Shown here piece by piece: positions 12,737 to 22,659 of a DNA stretch of 58,818 nt (positions within the stretch are counted from its first letter, which is position 1; every line of letters starts with the position of its first letter). The position numbers and the translations under genes are program-made. The DNA comes from Stentor roeselii (Eukaryota > Ciliophora > Heterotrichea > Heterotrichida > Stentoridae), in NCBI GenBank assembly GCA_006503475.1, contig RSEH01000281.1, positions 1 to 58,818 of the forward strand, in the 5' to 3' direction. The notes under the pieces were generated by a model that was given only the letters and a program-made list of their open reading frames with translations, made no database searches and was not told where the DNA came from.

Positions 12737-13928
12737 AGAATGGAGCAGTTACAAAATTTACTTTCTTACAATTTTTTAAATTTAAGTTGAAAAAAACTTA
12801 GAAAGTATTACTTCATTTCAAATCATGTCTTCAATTTAATCAATAAGAAATTTCTGAGAGAGATTTTGAAAATTTGAATGTTTTTTCAAATTGTCACATG
12901 AACATTATGGTATTGATATCAAATCAGCTCGAAATATGTTTAAATTAAACTTAAATAAATTCAAAAAAAGCTCAGCCCTTTCCATATTCAACCTCATATC
13001 ATCACAAATCCTTGACTAAGAAACCATCAGAAAACATCTGTTTCAGTAAAAACCTTCAGATTACAAGTTCAAAATAATAACTTTTCCCAAGATGAAGACT
13101 TCTCAGATCTTCAAGATTAAAATTCCGACGCTTCTAACGAACGAAGCACAAGAAACAACAGCAATTGATAAAAACCTCACATTGTATTTTAGACCTATTC
13201 AGAAGGGCATCACATACTGAAAGACGAGTTACCCGATGAGAAGAACAGATTCAAACCTTCCGCGTTTACGCGGAAGTAGTCTTTAATTCTAATTAAACCC
13301 TGGCATAAGCAATTATTATTTATGCAGAATAATATCTCGTCTTATTCGGAAAAGGGACCAAAAGCGCCTCATTGCTCTGACGTCGGCAGTGACGTCATCT
13401 TGACGGGTTATCATTGGCACTCATCTCAGGGTATGTCTTCATCGCGGCATTAATCAGCATAAACGCTGAGAACATTCCTGAGTATTGGGAATAATCGGTC
13501 TTTTGAAGACATCAGTACTTAAGATAAGAATTTGAACTTCCTTTTCAGAGGTGCTGAATTGTTTGGAGTACTATTTGTTGGTATATTAAATATGTTGAGT
13601 TTAATGATATGAAAGGGTGAACACTTTTATGAATTAGTTATCATTTGAAACTAGTCTAGTCATAGTTTTTAAGGTTATATGAAAGGATTTATAATTTTTA
13701 TGTTTAACACTCTTTGAATTGGTTCTTAATTCCTTGATAAATAACTAGAAAATCAAGTCACTATTTAATCATTTGAGTTTATATGTAAATGATGACTAGT
13801 ATTCAGATATTTTTTTACAATTGACTTAAATCAGTATGTTTCTTTGATTCCTAAGATTAAAGCATAATAAAAAATTTCAAGCAAGATTACTCAAATCCTT
13901 CCAAATAAAAAAATATGATTATAACTAA
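12737..13928. other. Intergenic region with one GC-richer island
   Basis: No gene-length reading frame is seen on either strand. The flanks (12740-13200, 13520-13928) are plain AT-rich DNA. The middle (about 13250-13500) is clearly richer in G+C and has clustered inverted repeats, listed as a candidate RNA. The region separates the giant gene's start from the 3' end of the first WWE gene. Confidence 0.6.
13250..13500. ncRNA. Candidate structured non-coding RNA (unknown family, strand unknown)
   Basis: Six perfect short hairpins lie in succession: CTTCCGCG-TTTA-CGCGGAAG (13257-13276), TTTAAT-TCTA-ATTAAA (13282-13297), GCATAA...TTATGC (13303-13325), TGACGTC-GGCAGT-GACGTCA (13378-13397), TCAGC-ATAAAC-GCTGA (13454-13469) and ATTCC...GGAAT (13474-13492). 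The block is far less AT-rich than its surroundings and is not coding in any frame. GC-rich islands in AT-rich genomes often mark RNA genes. I could not match it to U1-U6, U3, SRP RNA, RNase P or telomerase RNA. A regulatory element or a decayed mobile element remains possible. Confidence 0.35.
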
Positions 13929-15665
13929 TTATCCTAGCTGAGGATCTGGATGATTAATCCAAGGAGTAGGTTCAGCACTAACCTGAGACACCCTAAACTG
14001 ACAATTGAGCCCATCTTTCTTAATCGCTCTCCATCTCCTAGTTTTTTCATTCCTCTGAACCATATTCACAAAGTCCATCAAATAAGAAAACCCACTCGTT
14101 CCCGAAATAAGAACAGATTCAGCTTTTGCAATAGCCTCCTTATTCGGCATAGCTGATAAATTCCTTCCTCTGAACTTATTAACAAATGTCTGATAATGTC
14201 TTTCAATTAACTGACAAGCTTCAGGTTCATAGTTCTTCCATTTATTTCCAACTTCATCAGCCCAGTACCATCTCACAATATCTGGATTGAAGTTTTGACT
14301 TGCAGCATCCCTGCCTCTTCGAATAGTTCTGTAAATCTCTCCTCCTTGTAGAAGCTGTTGATGAGGAAAGTTGTTTTGTCCATATATCACTAGGTAAGCC
14401 TTTCCATTCGTAGAGATTTCAATCATTTCGTTACCGTTCGAGAAACCGTTTTCTATTATTTGGTTGACTGAAGTCTCATAAGGCTGAAAAGTACCTGAAT
14501 CATTTAAGAAGTACCATTGAGTGTCTTGAGATTCCATGTTCCTTAAAGCGCTGTGAGCTGAATTCACTGCTTGAGGATTTCCTACAATGTTGATAAATGC
14601 TTGGCCTGGACCTGCACTGTTCGAATATAATGAAACTCCTGGGTTTTTACTTATTATTTCGGATAGTCTTCCGTCATTGTTTGCCTTGTTTATACCTGTC
14701 TCGCTTAGACCTACTCGCTTTATTGATATTGAAGGATTGGACTCTGGACGGTTGAAGTCCGATGGAGGTGGAAAGGCCGAAGGGGGAACTGGAGGAAAGT
14801 TTTGAACTGGAAGTTTCGGAGCTGTTGGGAAATTAGGAGGCACTGGCAGGCCTGGATTCATTCCCATAGGTGCCATCATCGGAGGACCAGGACGAAGATT
14901 CATTCCAGGACCAGGAAGATTCATGCCAGGACCAGGAGGAAGATTCATGCCAGGACCAGGTGGAAGATTCATGCCAGGACGAGGAAGATTCATTCCAGGT
15001 CCAGGTGGAAGATTCATTCCAGGTCCAGGTGGAAGATTCATTCCAGGTCCTGGTGGAAGATTCATGCCAGGACCAGGAGGAAGATTCATTCCAGGACCAG
15101 GTGGAAAGCCTGGCATACCTGGTTTAGGAGGACCACCTTGAATCATAGGATTAGTTATAGGCAATGACGGACCCGAGAAAACCCCGGGGAGATTAGGTGG
15201 TGGTATACCAATAGGCACATTATTTCCCATACCTTGTGATGGAATCGGAATTTTTTCATTATCATTTCTATTCTGCACAATTGATACATTTCCAGCACTG
15301 GATCCTTCTAAATTTCCTGGAGGACGCAACAAAGGTACAGGAGGGGGAATCAAAGGCATACCAATAGGAACCTGCGGACCTGTTCGCATAGTTTGGATCA
15401 TTGTCCCTTGAGGTGGCCTGTTAGGAGCTGGAGCATTGCTTATCCCAGCTGGCAATGGCAGACCATTAGGAGCACCTGGAGGTCCTGGCATTCCTAAAGG
15501 AAGACCCCCAGGACTACCCTGTGGAACAGGAAGGCCCGAAAGGCCCATAGGGGGTACTGGAAATCCTGGATTCATACCTGGCAAAGGAAGACCTTGACCT
15601 GGTCTTGGAATATTTACCTGAGGAGGCAAATGAGGAGGTCCCTGATTCATTATATTTATAGACAT
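13929..15665 (-). CDS. Tandem-WWE domain protein with Pro/Gly-rich N-terminus (578 aa)
   Basis: The N-terminal half (about 1-300) is Pro/Gly/Met-rich and includes consecutive PPGPGMNL octads. Residues about 305-375 form a compact region (ISIKRVG...FINIVGNP..VNSAHSALRNM) that faintly recalls a KH fold. Two WWE-type domains follow. The first is about 380-455 (QWYFLNDSG...YRTIRRG). The second is about 465-550 (RWYWADE...YLMDFVNMVQRNEKTRRWRAIKK). Both show the defining Trp residues, and the second has the closing MxQxNxxTxxxRxI element. WWE domains in other proteins bind ADP-ribose units and occur in PARPs and ubiquitin ligases. No catalytic domain is present here, so an adaptor or reader role is inferred. 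A close paralog lies at 17121-18707. Confidence 0.8.
   Translation of the reverse strand: MSINIMNQGPPHLPPQVNIPRPGQGLPLPGMNPGFPVPPMGLSGLPVPQGSPGGLPLGMPGPPGAPNGLPLPAGISNAPAPNRPPQGTMIQTMRTGPQVPIGMPLIPPPVPLLRPPGNLEGSSAGNVSIVQNRNDNEKIPIPSQGMGNNVPIGIPPPNLPGVFSGPSLPITNPMIQGGPPKPGMPGFPPGPGMNLPPGPGMNLPPGPGMNLPPGPGMNLPPGPGMNLPRPGMNLPPGPGMNLPPGPGMNLPGPGMNLRPGPPMMAPMGMNPGLPVPPNFPTAPKLPVQNFPPVPPSAFPPPSDFNRPESNPSISIKRVGLSETGINKANNDGRLSEIISKNPGVSLYSNSAGPGQAFINIVGNPQAVNSAHSALRNMESQDTQWYFLNDSGTFQPYETSVNQIIENGFSNGNEMIEISTNGKAYLVIYGQNNFPHQQLLQGGEIYRTIRRGRDAASQNFNPDIVRWYWADEVGNKWKNYEPEACQLIERHYQTFVNKFRGRNLSAMPNKEAIAKAESVLISGTSGFSYLMDFVNMVQRNEKTRRWRAIKKDGLNCQFRVSQVSAEPTPWINHPDPQLG
14880..15112 (-). repeat. 24-bp tandem repeat encoding PPGPGMNL
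   Basis: About nine imperfect copies of a 24-base unit (coding strand contains GGTCCTGGAATGAATCTTCC-like units) encode successive PPGPGMNL octads; one or two copies are shortened. The paralog has only five or six looser copies, so this array has changed length since duplication. Confidence 0.8.
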
Positions 15666-16303
15666 TTTGATTATTCTGTAAATATGAATTTAGAATTTTT
15701 TTAGAGGTTTGGAAAAAGTTTAAGGTAGTTTTTTGGGAGATTTTTTTTAGATTTTTAGAGATTTTTGATAGGGTTTGATTTTTTTTAATGATGTTGGGTG
15801 GTTAGAAGTTTCAAGAAATTAGCTTTTTTATGATTGATTAAAATTTGGGGATATATGAAGTGGGTTATTATGGTTTAAGATTAAAATATTAGTTAAATGA
15901 TCACAATTCTTTTTAAATATGCAGAGTATTTTGTTTTCAACTAATTTTTATACAGATATAATTATGATTAAATAAACTATGCTAAAGCATAACCAAATAA
16001 TAAGAAGATAACTCAATTTCTATCCTTTCAAAAATAAATCCCATTAAATAAATACAGAAAAAAATTTTCATAATCTTCTTTACAATAAATATTTTTATCC
16101 AAAACCCAATAATAATATCTTCATGAAAAAAACCTGAAATTAATCAACTATAACTAAAAACCAATGCCTCAATCAAATTCTAAATCAATTCATTCACCCA
16201 AGAAATTTCCTAATCTTTACTAAATTTCTCTCAACATACAAACAAACAATCATTTGAATCTCTTAATCAAAATATTCTAATACCCAGAAAATATCTAAAA
16301 ATT
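15666..16303. other. Intergenic region, no gene seen
   Basis: The left part (about 15680-15900) is strikingly G/T-rich on the plus strand, and the right part (about 15940-16300) is A/C-rich. It holds the upstream region of the first WWE gene and the 3' flank of the 109-aa gene. No open frame or hairpin of note was seen. Confidence 0.6.
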
Positions 16304-16648
16304 CTAAAACTCATCATCTCCGAAAATTTTTAAAGGTTCTCCGAACTCATCTCGCTCAACATCGATAAAATTTTCTAATGAATTCGAGTAAGGGGCAGTC
16401 TTGTTTATCTTGTTGACTTGTAAAACACTTTTTGAATTGATACTAAAATCCTTTAAAGATCGATTAGAAAGGTCAGTCATTCTTAAATCATTTGGTTTTA
16501 TGTGTGAATGCTGAAAAGTGCTTGGATATGTCGATTTTGAGATTGGCATTGAATTTACAAGGTTTCTTTGATGAATCTCGTTCTTTTTTGTCTTCTTGAG
16601 AGCACTTTTCTTCTTACCTCCCCTAGATGATGATTACATCCAGTTCAT
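16304..16648 (-). CDS. Small basic protein of unknown function (109 aa, 2 exons)
   Basis: A tiny first exon (16648-16638, encoding MNWM with a split codon) is joined to 16622-16304 by a 15-nt intron, giving 330 nt or 109 residues. The N-terminus is Lys-rich (GGKKKSALKKTKKNE) and could be a nuclear-localisation or nucleic-acid-binding patch. The C-terminus is acidic and looks conserved (VERDEFGEPLKIFGDDEF). No known domain was recognised. The gene sits between the two WWE paralogs on the same strand. The precise intron fit, with an ATG 11 bases upstream of it, favours a real gene over a chance frame. Confidence 0.7.
16623..16637 (-). other. 15-nt intron of the 109-aa gene
   Basis: The coding strand reads GTAATCATCATCTAG. 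Retention would place a TAA directly after the fourth codon. Confidence 0.8.
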
Positions 16649-17120
16649 TTTAGTATATCTTTGAAGATTTTAGAGAAATTACTTGGATTAATTGATTCGC
16701 GGACTTTGAAAATTTTGAGTGGTTGGAAAGATTAGAAAAATTAGATTTTGATTAGAAGAGATAAGATTTCAGCCTTGAGAGAAAATTTGATAAAATAAGT
16801 TTTTTGCTTTCAATAAGAAATAATCCTAAATTTAAACAGTTTAACAATAATTCGAATCTTTCTCTTATTTTATTATTCCTGTGAATTTATATAAAAACCC
16901 TTAACTAAAATTCCTTATTTTAATCAGTCCAAAATTAAAATTGAAGTAAGGACTAATAAATCCATTCAATTCTATAAAACATTCTCCAATAAAAAATATT
17001 TTAAACTGAAAAGAGTTTACATGAACCCTATTGCTAAATAATACCCAATAATAAAACCACAAAATAAACCCTAGATAAATAAATCCTACCTAAAGATAAT
17101 AAAAATATGATTATAACTAA
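16649..17120. other. Intergenic region, no gene seen
   Basis: This AT-rich spacer changes from G/T-rich (about 16660-16800) to A/C-rich (about 16860-17120) on the plus strand. It carries the upstream region of the 109-aa gene and the 3' flank of the second WWE gene. Confidence 0.6.
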
Positions 17121-18707
17121 TTATCTTAGCTGAGGATCTGGATGATTAACCCAAGGAACTGGCTCAGCGGTGATCTGAGACACCCTAAACTGACAATTGA
17201 GTACATCTTTCTTAATCGCTCTCCATCTCCTAGTTTTTTCATTCCTCTGAACCATATTCACAAAGTCCATCAAATAAGAAAACCCACTCGTTCCCGAAAT
17301 AAGAACAGATTCCGCTTTTGCAATAGCCTCCTTATTCGGCATAGCTGATAAATTCCTTCCTCTGAACTTATTAACAAATGTCTGGTAATGTCTTTCAATT
17401 AACTGACAAGCTTCAGGTTCATAGTTCTTCCATTTATTTTCAACTTCATCAGCCCAGAACCATGTCACAATATCTGGATTGAAGTTCTGACTTGCAGCAT
17501 CCCTGCCTCTTCGAATAGTTCTGTAAATCTCTCCTCCTTGCAGAAGCTGTTGATGAGGAAAGTTGTTTTGTCCATATATCACTTGGTAAGACTTCCCATT
17601 CGTAAAGATTTCAATGACATCGTTACCGTTGGAGAAACTGTTTTCTATTAATTGGTTGACTGAAGTCTCATAAGGCTGAAAAGTGCCTGAATCATTTAAG
17701 AAGTACCATTGAGTGTCTTGAGATTCCATGTTCCTTAAAGCGCTGTGAGCTGAATTCACTGATTGAGGATTTCCTACAATGTTGATAAATGCTTGGCCTG
17801 GACCTGCACTGTTTGAATATAATGAAACTCCTGGGTTTTTACTTATTATTTCGTTTAGTCTTCCGTCATTGTTTGCTTTGTTTATACCTGTCTCGCTTAG
17901 ACCTACTCGCTTTATTGATATTGAAGGATTGGACTCTGGATTATTGAAGTTTGAGGGAGCCGGAAAGGCTGAAGGGGCAGGAAAGTTTTGAACTGGAAGT
18001 TTTGGACCTGCTGGGAAATTAGGAGGAACTGGTAGGCCTGGGATCATTGTCATTGGTAAGTTGTTTGGAGGATTATTCATTCCAGGACCAGGAGGAAAAT
18101 TCATTCCAAGGCCAGGAGGATTATTCATTCCAGGACCAGGAGGAAAATTCATTCCAGGACCAGGAGGATTATTCACTCCAGGACCAGGAGGAAAATTTGG
18201 CATATTTGGTTTAGGACCACCTGGAAGTGGAATATTACCTGGCATAGGCACGCCTCCTAGATTAGGGCCTGGGGGCATACCTATCCCAGAATTAAGGGGT
18301 GGTTGTAACCCAGTGGTCTGATAATTTCCCATTCCTACTGCTGGCATCGGTAAAGTAGTTTTAATAGTTCCCGGCTGTCCCAAAGGTATATTCCCAGCAG
18401 TAGGTCCTGCAAAATTAATTTGAGGACGATTCGGAGGTACTGGAACACCTCCAGGATTCAAAGGCATGCCAAGAGGAACCTGTGGACGGGTTGGACCATT
18501 ATAGATAATTGATGGTTCTTCATTAATTGTGGATTGAACTCGCATGTTTGAGCTGCTCATGTCTCTACCTTGCAATCCTGGCATCCCTAAAGGTAAACCC
18601 CCAGGACCACCTGGTGGAAGAGGAGGCCCGGAAAGGGGCATGCCTGGAAAAGGAATACCATGATTTAGTCTAGACAAATTGTCTGATGGAGATGATCCCT
18701 GATTCAT
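17121..18707 (-). CDS. Tandem-WWE domain protein, paralog (528 aa)
   Basis: This is the same architecture as the gene at 13929-15665. A Pro/Gly-rich N-terminus (about 1-250) contains alternating PPGPGMN units. It is followed by the conserved ISIKRVG...HSALRNM region and two WWE-type domains ending in TRRWRAIKKD. The C-terminal 290 residues are almost identical to the paralog, including long stretches of identical DNA, while the N-terminal tails differ in sequence and repeat number. Both proteins end in NHPDPQL plus one residue. The pair is probably a tandem duplication, with later homogenisation of the folded part or recent origin. Function is inferred only from the WWE family (ADP-ribose recognition). 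Confidence 0.8.
   Translation of the reverse strand: MNQGSSPSDNLSRLNHGIPFPGMPLSGPPLPPGGPGGLPLGMPGLQGRDMSSSNMRVQSTINEEPSIIYNGPTRPQVPLGMPLNPGGVPVPPNRPQINFAGPTAGNIPLGQPGTIKTTLPMPAVGMGNYQTTGLQPPLNSGIGMPPGPNLGGVPMPGNIPLPGGPKPNMPNFPPGPGVNNPPGPGMNFPPGPGMNNPPGLGMNFPPGPGMNNPPNNLPMTMIPGLPVPPNFPAGPKLPVQNFPAPSAFPAPSNFNNPESNPSISIKRVGLSETGINKANNDGRLNEIISKNPGVSLYSNSAGPGQAFINIVGNPQSVNSAHSALRNMESQDTQWYFLNDSGTFQPYETSVNQLIENSFSNGNDVIEIFTNGKSYQVIYGQNNFPHQQLLQGGEIYRTIRRGRDAASQNFNPDIVTWFWADEVENKWKNYEPEACQLIERHYQTFVNKFRGRNLSAMPNKEAIAKAESVLISGTSGFSYLMDFVNMVQRNEKTRRWRAIKKDVLNCQFRVSQITAEPVPWVNHPDPQLR
18070..18190 (-). repeat. Short Pro/Gly-Met tandem repeat in the WWE paralog
   Basis: Five or so 24-base units encode alternating NNPPGPGM and NFPPGPGM octads. 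The array is shorter and less regular than in the neighbouring paralog. Confidence 0.7.
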
Positions 18708-19304
18708 TATTTATAGAATATAGATATTTTTGGAATGAATTACTAGGATTAAGGAAAATGTCAAAGGAAATTTTTTTTTTTTGAGTAAGAGGTTTAGTTT
18801 TAACTTTACTGATGAGGGAAGGAGTGATTATTAAATTATAGATTTAATTAATATAGAGTTAATTTAGTTATATCAGTTTCTAATATTTATGTTTAGGTAA
18901 TTTAGAATTATGTTATTTGATAGTTTGGCAGGTGTTTGATTGAATTTTGTGATTAAAAATAGGCATATCAAGAGTTCTTTAATTTTGGATAGTTTTTATC
19001 TGATTTTTTTTTCATATTATGAATAATATTAATACATCAAATAAACCAATCAAACATAATATTCAAAGGCTATTACTATGAATAAAAGCATGCCTCAATA
19101 ATTATAATAATAAATATCTATAAATATCAATTTTTTGTAAATACTAAAGTAGAAGTAAAACTATATCTAAATATCATAGATAAAATCCCAAAATTTAAAT
19201 AATCATATGCCTAAAACTATTCCCAATGAAATACTCCAAAGAAATGAAATCAAATTATTCTAAACCTTCTTAATCTTTCCCTCAAAAGAAACATAATCTA
19301 TTAT
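18708..19304. other. Intergenic region, no gene seen
   Basis: The left part (18715-18990) is G/T-rich and the right part (19020-19300) A/C-rich on the plus strand. It contains the upstream region of the second WWE gene and the 3' flank of the topoisomerase gene. Confidence 0.6.
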
Positions 19305-21875
19305 CTAAAACCCATCAAAAGTCATCCGATCATCAATTCCTTGATTTTTTCCTCTTCCCGCACCTCGACCGCCTCGTCCTCCTCTTCCACGACCGCGTCC
19401 TCTTCCTCTTCCTCTGAACTTTCCGCCTCTTTTAGCCCTTCCTCTATAGCCTCTTCCTTCCCTGAACCCTTCATTATTTTCATTAGCTTTCTTAGTGCAA
19501 AAAACGCACTCTTGCACACTTTTATCAGCGAATTTTGCATTTAAAATTAAACCTCCGCACTCTTCACAGTATTCCTCACTGCCGACTACTTCTTTAGCCC
19601 CATCGAAGATATTTTCAGAATAATGGCAATCGACACAGACGATTTTCCAGTTGGGTTTGGATAAATCACTTAAAATCATATCATTTTCACACTTTGGACA
19701 TCCTGAAACTGGCACTTTGTATAAGTTGTTAGGACAGTCAGCTTTTGGACAATTCAAGCAAGTTAGACCTGGCTTCGTTGCTTCAAAGGGAGGATCATTA
19801 AAACACGCAGGACACAGCACAAACGAAACCCTATCATTTTTATAAATAACAAGCTCAAAATTATCAACAGGACATTTCTGTTCTTTAAAAGTCTTAATCG
19901 TTCCATTCTGCGGTAATTTATAAGTCAACTCACAATTAGGACAATAAAGTCTACAAGGTTTAAGAGCCAAGAAGTTCATATATCGATAACATTTCCCACA
20001 TTTCGATAACATTTTTCCCGAACTCTGAGCAATAGGTGAAAAAATAGCTTCAAACAATTGATCAACAGTTCCAATATTTTCAACATAAAACCTGAACTTT
20101 TCCTTAAAAATCCTCAAAGAATATTCAACAATACTCTGATAATCGGCCTGTCCCTTTGCAATCTGTGCGACGTTCTGTTCAATTTCCGACCTGACCTTGG
20201 GCAAGACCAAATCTTTATCAACTAAATAAAATCCATGAACAAGAGTGACTCCAAGTTGAGTAGGAACAAGTCTTCTCGAGTTAGTTTCAACTTTAACATA
20301 ATTTCTTTCACAGATATTATTAATATGAACAGACATAGAAGCATCAGTTCCAATTCCATGATGTTCCATAAGTCCCAACAGTTCACTTTCACTAAGATGA
20401 GCAGGTGGTGTGGTCTAAATAAACCTTACATAATCAGTATTAAGTTCAACATTTGAAATAATCACAACATCACCTTTGCTAAAAGACGGAAGTTCTTTTT
20501 CCTTCGCACAAAGCCAAGGTGTTGCATTTCCAAATCCAAGATTTTTCGTGATAGACCCTTCAGCCCGAAACTCTTCCTCAAGCATAACAAGTCGAATCAC
20601 GACTTTTTCATAAGTCGAGTCCTGACTGACAGTAGCTAAAAAGTACCAAGCAATTAAATCAAATAAATTTCTATGCAACTTGTCCAAGCCGTTCACTTCT
20701 GAAGAACATGGAGTGATTGGAGGGTGGTCACCATTATCAACACCTTTATGAGGTTTTTTAAACTCGCCGTTTAAAAGCATTTCACAATGCTCAGTCATTT
20801 CTTTGACACGCTTTAAATCTCGCACGACGCCCATCAAGTCGAAAGAACTTGCATAGGCAGTACTTTCAGTTCTTGGATACGTGATAAACCCTGAGAGGTA
20901 AAGATGTTCCGCGATTGAAAGGGTGGTGTGAGGACTAAGACCAAGTTGTGTTGATCCTAGTTTCAGTAATTGAACAGTGTTTAACCCTAAAGGTTTTTTC
21001 ACTTTATGAGCGGATTTTTCAATACTTGTAATAATTGCCGGCGCGTTTTTATTTTCATTTAGTTTCTGAAAAATCACTTGCGCTGCAGGCTGGTGCTTGA
21101 TATGTCCTTTGATATGATGAAACCTCACTGACGGCTGTGACCTGCTGACTAAAACAACTGTGTAAAAAGGTTCAGGCCTGAAAGAAAGGATCTCATCATG
21201 TCTTTTAACACAAAAGCCTAAAGTCGGTGTCTGACACGGTCCATAGCTGATGAGTTTCGAGTCCAAATTTCCATATTTCCCTTGAAAAAATCGTGTTTGA
21301 AACCTAGTAAAACTCACTCCAACCTTCAAGTCTAAAATCTGCCGAGCGTCTACTGAAAGTGCTTCATTTTGATTAGGAGTCCCTAAATTTTCCATCGCTT
21401 TTCGAAGGTCCTGAGAAGTCAACGATGAGAACTTTGCCCTGTAAATCTGCTGATATTGAGTCTTTCTCAGTAATGGCTTGACAGTCTCAATCACTTCAAA
21501 GCAGATATTTTCACCTTCACGGTCACAATCAAGCCAAAGTACAAGATAAGTGCAAGAATTTGCCTCATGTTGCAGATGTTTTATTAAACTTCCACCTTTT
21601 GTAGGAGTCTCTACTTTGACAGTGTCTACGTCGTAAAGTTCTAAAGGGTCGATGCTTTCCCAGTTGTTGTACTGTCTGGGAAAGTCTCTTGAATAGAGGT
21701 GGCCGCAGACGGAAGTGACTAGGAAAAAGACCTGCTCTCCGAAGAAGGATCCTTTGTATTCGTAGACTGGACAGACTTTAGAGATTCCACTTCTTTTAGA
21801 GTAGTTGGAGCCCAGTGCATCTGCGATTGATTTGGCGATGCTGGGCTTTTCTGCTACCATCAGAACCCTGGCCAT
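19305..21875 (-). CDS. TOP3B: DNA/RNA topoisomerase III beta-type (851 aa, 2 exons)
   Basis: Exons 21875-20430 and 20414-19305 join across a 15-nt intron to give 852 codons. The N-terminal TOPRIM domain is clear (MVAEKPSIAKSIADAL and DCDREGEN). The type IA active-site Tyr lies in GFITYPRTES near residue 335. The C-terminal third has several CxxC pairs (zinc ribbons) and ends in an RG/RGG-rich tail. The length and the RGG tail match the beta branch of topoisomerase III (human TOP3B is about 860 aa), which acts on DNA and RNA as a single-strand passage enzyme. The 3' end of the next gene lies only 20 bp from this start. Confidence is high for topoisomerase III and somewhat lower for beta versus alpha. 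Confidence 0.92.
20415..20429 (-). other. 15-nt intron of the TOP3B-like gene
   Basis: The coding strand reads GTAAGGTTTATTTAG. Removing it joins ELNTDY to TTPPAHLSESELLGLMEHHGIG, a conserved stretch of type IA topoisomerases, which confirms the splice. Confidence 0.95.
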
Positions 21876-21895
21876 TTACAAGGTGTTAAATTTAA

Positions 21896-22612
21896 CTAAA
21901 TGATCTCGCATGACTGGCAACCTGATGAAGGACTTGAATCTTCAGAGAACTTTTTAAATGAAAAATTTTCTTTTAAACGGTAAGAATGAAGTCTGAGTTC
22001 GAAGTTTTGTAAATTGATTGTTTTTAAAGTGTCTTCGTTTGATTTTAGCTGGTTTTTTAAGAGATTTATCTCGGATTTTAAAGAGGTTATTAAAGTTTTC
22101 GCTTTGGAATTTGGATAATCGATTGATAGGCTTTCGGTGTAAAGATTGCTTTGGATTTCGTTTACTTTTTCATTTGTTTTTTCGAGTTTTTTTTTTATTT
22201 CTTGAATTTCTGTTCGGGATTTCGTAGTTTCTTGCAAAATCTCAGAGACTTCTGATTGAACCTGGAAGAAATTCTGGTGAAAAACATCGACTTCTGATTC
22301 GGTTTCATTGTTTTTTATGATAAATTCGGTTGTTGCGGATTTGAATAGTTTTAGAGAATTTTTCAGGTTTTTTTGAAGTTGTTTTGATTCGGTTTCGAGG
22401 GTTTCTGAATCGATTGAATCGGATAAGGCTGGGGATTTTATTGCAAGACCTGTTTTCGACTTGGTTATTGGACTTGATGTGGATTTTAAAGGGATTTGGT
22501 GAGATTGCTTTAGAGAAAGAGATATGATTTCAGCATCGGCTTTTGACTTTAGACTGGGCCTTTTGGTTATGTAGGCATTTGAGTTTCGCTTTTGTACGTT
22601 CCTCTTATTCAT
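21896..22612 (-). CDS. Coiled-coil protein of unknown function (238 aa)
   Basis: The first 75 residues are basic and Ser/Thr-rich (SPITKSKT, KSPALSDS). Residues about 75-215 are predicted by eye to form a coiled coil (heptad-like Leu/Ile spacing, many E/K/N/Q). The protein ends in GCQSCEII. The last four residues fit a loose CaaX pattern, but the acidic second position makes prenylation doubtful. No family was recognised. The start is divergent from the CCDC17-like gene, with 47 bp between the two ATGs. Confidence 0.75.
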   Translation of the reverse strand: MNKRNVQKRNSNAYITKRPSLKSKADAEIISLSLKQSHQIPLKSTSSPITKSKTGLAIKSPALSDSIDSETLETESKQLQKNLKNSLKLFKSATTEFIIKNNETESEVDVFHQNFFQVQSEVSEILQETTKSRTEIQEIKKKLEKTNEKVNEIQSNLYTESLSIDYPNSKAKTLITSLKSEINLLKNQLKSNEDTLKTINLQNFELRLHSYRLKENFSFKKFSEDSSPSSGCQSCEII

Positions 22613-22659
22613 TAATTTTCAAAAAAAACTCTAAAATTTCCATTCCAATTCTATAAACC
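22613..22659. promoter_or_regulatory. 47-bp shared divergent upstream region
   Basis: Only 47 bases separate the start codons of the coiled-coil gene (minus strand) and the CCDC17-like gene (plus strand). Any core promoter and both 5' leaders must fit here or overlap coding sequence. No TATA-like or other recognised motif stands out. Confidence 0.5.

Noticed and set aside
14802-15167. Plus-strand Gly/Pro- or Arg/His-rich frames opposite the WWE gene's repeat
   Set aside because: They arise from the 24-bp repeat read in other frames, and the WWE gene explains the region.
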